Source: Caballeronia arvi (GTDB lineage: Bacteria; Pseudomonadota; Gammaproteobacteria; Burkholderiales; Burkholderiaceae). From it: a stretch of 51,067 nucleotides of DNA. The notes beneath the pieces are model-generated. The model was given only the letters and a program-made list of their open reading frames with translations. It ran no database searches and was not told the DNA's origin. The stretch spans positions 1 through 51,067 of the forward strand of contig NZ_FCOM02000056.1 of assembly GCF_001544695.2 (NCBI RefSeq), written 5' to 3'. Both the position numbers and the translations under genes were made by a program. This document shows positions 44,569-51,067 of this stretch, piece after piece (position 1 is the first letter of the stretch; each line of letters opens with the position of its first letter).

Positions 44569-46144
44569 TACCCACCTCCGCAGGTTGGTTTCGGAAAGAG
44601 ACATGTCCGTGAGATGCGTCGCTATCGCCCGCGACGATGTCGTGGAGCAGCGTGTCACCATCAATTTCAAATCGAGGTTTATGGCGAACCATCCGACCAC
44701 GGAAGACGGTGAGAACCGTGTCTGCGAGTTCCAGAATTTCTTCGAGGTCTGTCGAGTAGAAGACAATCGCCAAGCCGTCGTCCGCCATCTTGCGAAGCGT
44801 CGAATAGATTTCCGCGCGAGCGCCAATGTCAACGCCTCGGGTGGGCTCGTTCAACAGCAACAGGCGAGGCGCGAGCGCGACGGCTTTCGCGAGCGACACC
44901 TTCTGCTGATTGCCACCGCTGAGCGTCGACACGTCATGAGGAAGGCGCTTCGGGTCGATGGCGAACATCGACGCGAGGCGTCGAGCCTCCTCCTGCTCAC
45001 CGGCACGTCGCATGATTCCGGCCTTGCTGAACTTCGCCATGACGGAGGCCGTGATGTTGATAGCAATCGGCGCATCCAGAAACACGCCCTTATCTGCACG
45101 GTCCTCCGCAACGTATGAGATGCCTGCCTTCAAGGAACTGCGGATGCTGTCGAGCTTGATGGGCTGTCCATCGACCTTGACTGAGTTGGAGATGTCGCCG
45201 CGAAGCCCGGCGAGCGCCTCGACGAGGACTTCAGCCCCAGAGCCGAGCTGACCGACGACCGCGAGAATCTCACCGGGCGCTACATCGACCGACAGGTCTT
45301 TGACCTTATCTGCGACCGTCAGGTCAGACACCGACAGTCGCGGCGCGACATCAGCGCGGCTCTCGGGCGGCTTGACCTTGCTATGCACAAGTTCGCGCCC
45401 AATCATCGCCTTGACCACTTCAGCGGTCGTCATGTCGGAGGTACGTTGCGTCAGGACGTGCTGGCCATTGCGGAAAACTGTCACCCGGTCGGTCAGTGCA
45501 AAGACCTCATCGAGGCGGTGGCTCACGAATATCATTGCCGTGCCTTGGTCGCGCAGCTTGCGCGCGACGTCAAAGACTCGAACAATCTCCGCATCCGACA
45601 AAGTGGCAGTCGGCTCGTCGAGGAGGAGCACCTTCGCCTGTCGCGACATGCCCCGTGCGATTTCTACGAGCTGGCATTCGGCAAGGCTGAGCCGGGACGC
45701 CGAGGCGTCGAGCTTGACGTGTGACAACCCGACCGAGTCGAGATGCTCGCGGACAGAGTCGCGATACTGACCGCGTCGGTAGATTTCGCTCTGGTCCGCG
45801 CCGCCGAGAAGAATGTTGTCGAGCACCGAGAGCGTCGGGACAATTGCGAGCTCTTGGTGAACGATGGAGATAAGTCGCGGGTCAGTGCGACTCCCTAGTT
45901 TCAGATTGTGGCCGTCGACGGTGATTTCGCCGTCGTCAGGCTGAACGAGCCCGCCGAGAATCTTGATGAACGTGCTTTTGCCTGCGCCGTTCTCTCCACA
46001 GAGCGCATGAATCTCACCGGGCGCCAATTCGAGGCTGACGCCTGTCAGCGCTTTGACGCCACCATAATGTTTTGTGAGATTGCGAGCGCAGAGCAGACTC
46101 TGAGCAGCTACCGGCTCGGCGCCGGGATTCGCGTCTTGCAGCAT
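44561..46144 (-). CDS. Sugar/cyclitol ABC transporter ATP-binding protein (two domains)
   Basis: A 527-residue RbsA/MglA-type ATPase. Domain 1 (about 20-250): Walker A GENGAGKST, signature LSLAECQLVEIARG, Walker B VLLLDEPTATLS, His switch FVSH. Domain 2 (about 270-510): degenerate Walker A GQLGSGAEVL as in this family, signature LSGGNQQKVSLAKAV, Walker B LLLLNEPTRGVDIG. GGAGGAAGACA gives a good start. It heads its own operon; operator site C is about 350 bases upstream. Confidence 0.93.
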   Translation of the reverse strand: MLQDANPGAEPVAAQSLLCARNLTKHYGGVKALTGVSLELAPGEIHALCGENGAGKSTFIKILGGLVQPDDGEITVDGHNLKLGSRTDPRLISIVHQELAIVPTLSVLDNILLGGADQSEIYRRGQYRDSVREHLDSVGLSHVKLDASASRLSLAECQLVEIARGMSRQAKVLLLDEPTATLSDAEIVRVFDVARKLRDQGTAMIFVSHRLDEVFALTDRVTVFRNGQHVLTQRTSDMTTAEVVKAMIGRELVHSKVKPPESRADVAPRLSVSDLTVADKVKDLSVDVAPGEILAVVGQLGSGAEVLVEALAGLRGDISNSVKVDGQPIKLDSIRSSLKAGISYVAEDRADKGVFLDAPIAINITASVMAKFSKAGIMRRAGEQEEARRLASMFAIDPKRLPHDVSTLSGGNQQKVSLAKAVALAPRLLLLNEPTRGVDIGARAEIYSTLRKMADDGLAIVFYSTDLEEILELADTVLTVFRGRMVRHKPRFEIDGDTLLHDIVAGDSDASHGHVSFRNQPAEVGNA

Positions 46145-46496
46145 TGTCTTCCTCCAAACGCGGAGACTCTTTGGTCATCCACTGTCAAGGGCTGATGCCT
46201 GTCACAGTCGCCCACCTCCTGCGCGTAGCTGGTCGTGTGTGGGTGACGGCATACATCTCGAATAACGATGTCCTGCGTCGATGCTGGCCAGTTTGCTTTC
46301 CAAGGCTCGGAACGAGCCAGGAGGCGCTGCGGCGTCAGCGACGCTGCTGTTGGTCGTCTTTGAGAAGACGAATTCCCAGGAAATTGCTGCGTGCGCAGGA
46401 ATGCAGGTCGTCTCCAGCAGAAACTCGCGTCAGCGGCTTCGTTATCGTTGAGTCACAGATTATTAGTTCGCCTGGAAAAGAAAAATGCGCTGCGGC

Positions 46497-46525
46497 GAAA
46501 TGATATTTCCGGTGCAAGGAAATAT
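46497..46525 (-). promoter_or_regulatory. Operator site C: TATTTCC-N7-GGAAATA with conserved flanks
   Basis: GAAAT-N3-ATTTCC-N7-GGAAATAT, with AAAATGC eight bases before GAAAT and AAAGAA before that, matching site D almost base for base over the flanks. It lies between the dehydrogenase gene end (46617) and the ATPase start (46144), so it should drive the importer operon. The remaining leader, 46145-46496, holds no gene. Confidence 0.75.
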
Positions 46526-46616
46526 CCGTGCTGTCGACAGCTTGCAAACAAACACGCACGGAGGTCGGGGCGTGATGCCCGACCAACCGCGCGTAACCTT
46601 AGCCCGTGTGGCTGTC

Positions 46617-47738
46617 TTAGAGCGTGATTCGCTGTCCCTGCGCCGACGACCGAATCGCCGCGTCGACGATGCGTTGGATTTCCCAAGCCTCTCGGAAATC
46701 CGGGAACGCGGGGGTGCCGTGCTCGATAGCTGCGATGAACTCCGCCATCTCGATGGTCTTCAAGTCATTGAAGCCAAGCTGGTGCCCGCCGGCCACAGTG
46801 AAGTTTTCGTAGGGAGGATGAGCCGGGCCCGCTTCGATACGGGCGAACCCCGATGTCCGAGGGTCGCCCCCGGCTTTGAAGTACTGAAGCTCATTGGAGC
46901 GCTCTTGCGAGAAGCACAGCGCGCCTTTCGTTCCGTAGACCTCGAACTCGAGCTGCATCTTGCGGCCGGTCGCCGCCCAATTCGCCTCGATAGACCCTGA
47001 GCATCCCCGCTCAAACGTCACCATCAGTCGGGCGATGTCGTCGACCTTGACTTCACGCCGCTCGGACGATCCTGGCGCCACCGGACGAGTTTTGTTGACG
47101 GTCTCGAGTTGTGCGTTGACCTGGGTGACAGTCCCGAGCAGGAATCGGGACATGCCGACGATATGGTTACCGATTTCAGCCAGCGCGCCAGCCCCGTTCT
47201 GAGGGTCAACTCGCCACCCATATGGAATGTCCGGGTCGGCCATGTAGTCTTCAGCGTGGACGCCTCGAAAGCTTGTTATTTCACCCAGTTCACCAGCTGC
47301 AATCATCTCCCGCGCCAGCTTGAGCACAGGGTTTTTTATGTAGTTGTAGCCAACCTGCGTAACGACTCTCGCAGCCTCCGCAGCCTTCATCATCTCGAAG
47401 GCGTCGGCGGCAGACGGAGCAATTGGCTTTTCGCAATGTACGTGTTTGCCGGCGGCGATGGCCGCGAGAGCCATTTCCCGATGTAGGCTGCATGGCGTCG
47501 TGATTGAGACAACCTGAACGCTCGGGTCGTCCAGCAACGTGCGCCAGTCGGTCGTGGCACGCTCGAATCCGAAGTGCTCAGCAGCTTGCTGAGCACCTGC
47601 CTCGTTCACATCGGCCACTGCCACCATTCGCGGCCTCAGTGAATTCGGAAAGGCGTTGGGCACGGCTCGGTATGCCAGCGCGTGCGCCTTTCCCATGAAC
47701 CCCGTGCCAATCACAGCTACGCCAATCTCTCGTCTCAT
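46617..47738 (-). CDS. Gfo/Idh/MocA family oxidoreductase
   Basis: A 373-residue NAD(P)-dependent dehydrogenase. Rossmann motif VIGTGFMGKAHALAYR; catalytic Lys in HCEKPIAPSA; the Asp/His region is GALAEIGNHIVGMSRFLLG, with His but a Glu in place of the common Asp. It is longer than IolG and resembles dehydrogenases acting on sugars, glycosides or other cyclitols. It follows the periplasmic binding protein gene by 90 bases in an operon driven from site D, linking the imported solute to oxidation. Confidence 0.9.
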   Translation of the reverse strand: MRREIGVAVIGTGFMGKAHALAYRAVPNAFPNSLRPRMVAVADVNEAGAQQAAEHFGFERATTDWRTLLDDPSVQVVSITTPCSLHREMALAAIAAGKHVHCEKPIAPSAADAFEMMKAAEAARVVTQVGYNYIKNPVLKLAREMIAAGELGEITSFRGVHAEDYMADPDIPYGWRVDPQNGAGALAEIGNHIVGMSRFLLGTVTQVNAQLETVNKTRPVAPGSSERREVKVDDIARLMVTFERGCSGSIEANWAATGRKMQLEFEVYGTKGALCFSQERSNELQYFKAGGDPRTSGFARIEAGPAHPPYENFTVAGGHQLGFNDLKTIEMAEFIAAIEHGTPAFPDFREAWEIQRIVDAAIRSSAQGQRITL

Positions 47739-47827
47739 CGTTGTCTCCGTTCGTAAAACGAAAGCGACCCCGAAAGGCCGCGAAAAACGTCCCGCCGCCT
47801 GTGCGACGGTAATCCCTATAGTGCTCG

Positions 47828-48793
47828 TTACTTCTTCTGCGAGTAGCAGACGTTGAGCGTCGACTTGGTCGCAGCAGGATTCGGCAGATACTGGATGGCT
47901 TGCGGTGCCTTGCCCGCCGCGAGGTCTTTGGCAGCCCGCGCAGCGTAGGCGCCGTCGTCAAACGGGGACTGCTCGACCGTGGCGTATGCCTTTCCGGCGG
48001 CGATGGCTTCCACCGCACCGGAGTCGCAGCCGTGGCCGATGATTACGAGCTTCGACGGGTCGAGCCCAAGGCGCTGTGCGGCAGTCACAACGCCGCGAAG
48101 TTGCGAGTCGTTTTCCGTGTAGACGCCTTTCACGTCCTTAAATTGAGTGAAGAGCGCCGACGCCGCGGCTTCTGCCTTCACCGCGTCCCAGTCGGCCGGT
48201 TGCGAACCGACGACTTCGATTCCAGGCGCATTCTTCTTGAGGCCGTCCACGAAGCCTTGATAGCGCTGAACTTGAGGCGGCGTACCCATCGGTCCGTTGA
48301 TGACGATGACTTTGCCTTTGTCGCCATATCCTTTTTCCTTGAAGCCCTGAATCATGGTCTTCGCGGCGACTTCGCCATTGCTGATGTCGTTGGGGCCCGT
48401 GAAGACCTTCCAGTACTTGGAATACTTCTGGTCGGGCATCGAGTTCGAGACGACCAGCGGAATCTTGGCTTGGTCAATCTTGCGAATCGACGGGACCATG
48501 GCGCTCGAGTCCACAGGGATAAGAACGATGACATCGGGCTTCTGAGCAAGCGTCTGGTCGACCACAGTGGCTTGTTCGTTTGCGTCGTAGTTGCTTACCT
48601 TCACGTCGAGCTTGATGCCCTGAGCGGCAGCTTCCTTCTCGAAGCCCTTCGCATAAAGCGCCCAGTATTCAACGCTCTGCGTCGGCATGAGCAACGCGAC
48701 ACGGGGCTGGTCCGCCGCATGGGCGCTGCTACCAACGACGCTCGCGATGGCTGCGAGGGCGAAACAAGAGATGATGGATTTACGGAAGTTCAT
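47828..48793 (-). CDS. Sugar/cyclitol ABC transporter substrate-binding protein
   Basis: A 321-residue periplasmic binding protein of the RbsB/Peripla_BP_4 class. Sec signal FRKSIISCFALAAIASVVGSSAHA, cleavage after AHA. The mature part starts ADQPRVALLMPTQSVEYWALYAKGFEKEA and contains KPDVIVLIPVDSSAMVPSIRKI and GVYTENDSQLRGVVTAAQRLG. TTGGAGACACAGC precedes the ATG. It captures the solute for the permeases at 42563 and 43558, although it is in a separate transcription unit with the Gfo/Idh/MocA gene. Confidence 0.92.
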   Translation of the reverse strand: MNFRKSIISCFALAAIASVVGSSAHAADQPRVALLMPTQSVEYWALYAKGFEKEAAAQGIKLDVKVSNYDANEQATVVDQTLAQKPDVIVLIPVDSSAMVPSIRKIDQAKIPLVVSNSMPDQKYSKYWKVFTGPNDISNGEVAAKTMIQGFKEKGYGDKGKVIVINGPMGTPPQVQRYQGFVDGLKKNAPGIEVVGSQPADWDAVKAEAAASALFTQFKDVKGVYTENDSQLRGVVTAAQRLGLDPSKLVIIGHGCDSGAVEAIAAGKAYATVEQSPFDDGAYAARAAKDLAAGKAPQAIQYLPNPAATKSTLNVCYSQKK

Positions 48794-48893
48794 GCTGTGT
48801 CTCCAATAGGCCCATGTGGTGGCGGAGCCGGGTGTTGATGTTTTCGTGGAGGCACAGTAAGGCCTGGTATCAAAAAGAAAAATGCGACAGAAC

Positions 48894-48922
48894 GAAAAGT
48901 TATTTCCGCTCACTGGAAAAAT
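48894..48922 (-). promoter_or_regulatory. Operator site D: TTATTTCC-N7-GGAAAAAT with conserved flanks
   Basis: GAAAA-N3-ATTTCC-N7-GGAAAAAT, with AAAATGC eight bases before GAAAA and AAAAAGAA before that. It lies 100 bases upstream of the binding-protein start (48793) and 230 bases upstream of the divergent isomerase (49155), so it may control both. Confidence 0.75.
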
Positions 48923-49154
48923 GGAGACGGGCTCGTAGTGATTGCCACCGAACGCTTGACGAATCGAGCGATGAGCCTTACGCGGCTGCGCCAAGGCGAC
49001 GACGACGCCGCACATTTCGCGATTGTGTCCTTTCACTCTACGGAAAGACGATTTGAGGGCTGTTTATCTGCTGTGGCTTCTACGTGATAGTTGAGGACAT
49101 CAACTCCCCACGACCGGCGTCGCACAGCCCGTCGTCACATTCAAGAGGTCTCAC

Positions 49155-50012
49155 ATGTCCAAGTCCAAAGTCGAACTTGTCGCCGCTTATTTCACTCTCT
49201 CGGGCGATGTTTATCCGTTCGGTCCGACGGAAATCAGTCCCTTCAGCTTCAAGGACCGAGTCGAAGCGGCCGCGAAGGCTGGCTGGGACGGCATCGGCCT
49301 GATTCACTCAGACATCTACGCCACCGCCGACAAGATTGGCTTCCCGGAAATGCGCCGCATCCTCGAAGCCAATGGAATGAAGCATGTCGAGTTCGAGTTC
49401 CTGGTCGACTGGTATCAAACGGGCGAGCGTCGCCGCACCTCCGATAGCCAGCGCTACTACTACCTGAAGGCCGCCGAGGAGCTACGCGCACGTATCGTGA
49501 AGGTCGGCCCCGGTATTGGCGAAGACACCGCGAACGTCTCGCTCATGGTGGACGAGTTCGGCAAGCTGGCCGATGACGCCGAAAAGCGCGGTACGCAGGT
49601 CATGCTCGAAATCATGCCGTTCAGCAATGTCCGCACGATTGAAACGGGCAGGGCCATCGTCGAAGGTGCGAACAAGGCCAATGCTGGTCTGCTGCTCGAC
49701 ATTTGGCACTTGAGCCGCGGCAACATCGACTTCAAGGAAATCGCCACCATCAAGCCCGAGTTCATCAAGGGCATTGAGCTCGATGACGCAGACCGCTATG
49801 TCATCGAACCTCTTTGGATGGACACCTGTCACAAGCGTCGCCTCCCGGGCGAAGGCGTCCTCGACGTCAAGGGCTTCATCAAAGCGATTCAGGCTACCGG
49901 TTGGGAAGGTCCGTGGGGCGTTGAAATCCTGTCCGAAGTCGAGCGCAATCTCCCGCTCGAAGAAATGGCTGCACGCGCGTACAACGCGACGATTAGCCAG
50001 TTCGAGAACTAA
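49155..50012 (+). CDS. Xylose isomerase-like TIM barrel protein (sugar/cyclitol isomerase or dehydratase)
   Basis: A 285-residue AP-endonuclease-2/xylose-isomerase-fold protein. Metal-ligand segments are GTQVMLEIMPF (Glu), NAGLLLDIWHLSRGN (Asp and His), KGIELDDAD, and GPWGVEILSEVERNLPLEEMA (Glu). The fold includes sugar-phosphate isomerases, IolE (inosose dehydratase), 3-dehydroshikimate dehydratase and C-glycoside lyase subunits. AAGAGGTCTCAC precedes the ATG. It is divergent from the binding-protein operon and followed by an ABM gene. In a dehydrogenase-rich cluster leading to hydroxyquinol, dehydratase activity on a keto-cyclitol is an attractive guess, not shown. Confidence 0.85.
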   Translation: MSKSKVELVAAYFTLSGDVYPFGPTEISPFSFKDRVEAAAKAGWDGIGLIHSDIYATADKIGFPEMRRILEANGMKHVEFEFLVDWYQTGERRRTSDSQRYYYLKAAEELRARIVKVGPGIGEDTANVSLMVDEFGKLADDAEKRGTQVMLEIMPFSNVRTIETGRAIVEGANKANAGLLLDIWHLSRGNIDFKEIATIKPEFIKGIELDDADRYVIEPLWMDTCHKRRLPGEGVLDVKGFIKAIQATGWEGPWGVEILSEVERNLPLEEMAARAYNATISQFEN

Positions 50013-50039
50013 TCTGCTGTGGCAGAAACTCTGTAGTTG

Positions 50040-50069
50040 AACGGCCGCGTCTTTGTCTGCGCGGCCGTT
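50040..50069 (+). terminator. Hairpin after the TIM barrel gene
   Basis: AACGGCCGCG-N10-CGCGGCCGTT is a perfect 10-base-pair stem 28 bases after the isomerase stop, followed by CTGCC, so it lacks a full U-tract. It may attenuate readthrough into the next gene. Confidence 0.6.
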
Positions 50070-50174
50070 CTGCCAGTGCGGCTACACCGCGTCACCGGCT
50101 TAGCTGCGTTCGCGGTTGCTGTATTAGTGCTCCTCTTGACATACCGTGCCCTGAAACAGTGAAGGAAAGACCGA

Positions 50175-50477
50175 GTGCTCTCACTCTATGTTCGTTTCAA
50201 GCTGCATCCCGGAACCAAGACTCACTTCGTACCGCATCTTGCCGAGCTCATCAAAACGATGGGCAAGGAGCCGACTTTCGTCAACGCCGTGCTGAGTGAG
50301 GACCCGGGAGCGGCGGACGAGATGGTCTTATTCGAGGTATGGAACGGCTCTATGCAGGAATGGCTCAATGAGCAGCCGCATAAACCGTATCGAGCCGTCT
50401 ATGACGAGGCCACCAGAGACCTCGTCGCCGACAAGGAGGTGCGTTTTCTCTCTCCGGTTGTCCTTCAAAACAAATAA
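50175..50477 (+). CDS. ABM-domain protein (putative quinol monooxygenase)
   Basis: A 100-residue antibiotic-biosynthesis-monooxygenase-type protein, dimeric alpha/beta barrel (YgiN-like). Sequence: LSLYVRFKLHPGTKTHFVPHLAELIKTMGKEPTFVNAVLSEDP, then ADEMVLFEVWNGSMQEWLNEQPHKPYRAVYDEA. Start GTG at 50175 after GGAAAGACCGA. Cofactor-free family members oxidise or cyclise quinols and polyphenols; others are degradases. It is the third small alpha/beta-barrel protein of this block (with 37517 and 38923). Confidence 0.85.
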   Translation: MLSLYVRFKLHPGTKTHFVPHLAELIKTMGKEPTFVNAVLSEDPGAADEMVLFEVWNGSMQEWLNEQPHKPYRAVYDEATRDLVADKEVRFLSPVVLQNK

Positions 50478-51067
50478 CAACGTCGATCAACGCTGCGCGC
50501 TCCTTTCGAGCGCCTGTCGCTTGGCCTTGAAGAACGTGCTAAGACTTCGTCATCGCTAGCGCTTAAATGGTTCCCGCGGGCTGATATCCGAGCATTGAAC
50601 ATCGGTTGGTTCCAGAGTACACCAGCCGTTGGAGTGACGTCTGCACGCCATAGCCGAAGGTCAGAAATCGGCCGAACCCAGCACTTTTTGCAGCCGGGCA
50701 TCCTCTTCCAGAGAGCCAGATAAATGAACTCCCCTTCGAGAACTTCTTTTGACGCTGATTGCAGTGTCGTGACAACTCGCTGACAATGATGCAGGCGTGC
50801 TATTACGCAAATGTCTCAAAGCGCGGATCACGCTGCGGCCGAGCTTGCGGTCGTCAACCGACACATCGCGACTGCGGCGCCGTTCACGATGGGCGCACGC
50901 TCCATGGATGGGCCGGCAAACTCCACCTGCGCAATGCCTTGCCGGAGGCCGCCACGAACGCTCCCCGATGCCTCATTGATGCAGAATCGGCGCAAAGGCC
51001 ACAACGACACGACCTGAATACGATGGACGACTCAGAATCGCTTTCCCTGGCACTGCCCGACGGCTCT
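50478..51067. other. Right edge, no supported gene
   Basis: Only short frames without recognised domains are present. A minus-strand tail ending at 50661 reads SLEEDARLQKVLGSADF and stops, which could be the end of a lost gene. A plus-strand frame at 50811-51017 has no family match. An incomplete gene at the edge cannot be excluded. Confidence 0.35.

Noticed and set aside
35171..50012. Classical myo-inositol catabolic (iol) cluster
   Set aside because: IolG-like and TIM-barrel proteins are present, but IolB, IolC and IolD are absent, while hydroxyquinol cleavage genes share the operon.
1..51067. CRISPR arrays, tRNA and rRNA genes, prophage
   Set aside because: I saw no regularly spaced repeats, cloverleaf-like segments, rRNA stretches or phage structural genes on reading both strands; a dedicated search was not possible.

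Overview
The window looks like an accessory, catabolism-rich stretch of a Burkholderiaceae genome, most like Paraburkholderia or Caballeronia. I infer this from the high-GC codon use, the abundance of LysR regulators and MFS carriers, the hopanoid side-chain genes (hpnI, hpnL-like, hpnJ), an orphan Hcp, and hydroxyquinol ortho-cleavage genes. No rRNA, tRNA, CRISPR array or replication origin was found. Truncated genes and IS scars recur (about 6.1, 15.4-15.9, 23.7-23.9, 32.9 and 41.4 kb), so the region is mosaic. Genus and replicon are inference.

Layout. 0.7-5.6 kb: a frameshifted MHS-type MFS carrier, two tautomerases either side of a MarR regulator, and a sensor histidine kinase. 6.05-6.4 kb: two facing gene fragments joined at a scar. 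6.5-13.6 kb: a LysR gene divergent from an operon of D-glutamate cyclase-family protein, MFS carrier and fused 5-oxoprolinase/hydantoinase. 13.9-17 kb: a DHA2 drug-efflux carrier, an IS5-type transposase remnant and a hexapeptide acyltransferase. 17-19.3 kb is nearly empty. 19.3-23.9 kb: LysR, a CaiB-type CoA transferase, an HMG-CoA lyase and a DctA cut short by an IS remnant. 24.8-33.9 kb: a YncE-like lipoprotein, hopanoid genes, a cupredoxin, a TIGR03118-type secreted protein and an orphan T6SS Hcp.

34-50.5 kb is the most interesting part. One long leftward operon (40151 to 35171) encodes hydroxyquinol 1,2-dioxygenase, a Dabb protein, maleylacetate reductase, a YciI protein, an SDR dehydrogenase, an unknown small protein and an IolG-like inositol dehydrogenase. 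Next to it are a sugar/cyclitol-type ABC importer, a second Gfo/Idh/MocA dehydrogenase, a xylose-isomerase-like TIM barrel and an ABM-type small oxygenase-like protein. Three promoter regions in this block, and one orphan position, carry the same extended inverted repeat (TTTCC-N7-GGAAA, a LysR-type T-N11-A box) with conserved flanking elements. This suggests one regulon, probably run by the LysR gene at 40454.

No aromatic hydroxylase of the usual resorcinol or salicylate routes lies in the window. My working hypothesis is that an imported cyclitol, deoxy-cyclitol or glycoside is oxidised and dehydrated to hydroxyquinol, which is then cleaved to maleylacetate and reduced to 3-oxoadipate. The gene families and the shared operator are visible in the sequence; the pathway is inference.
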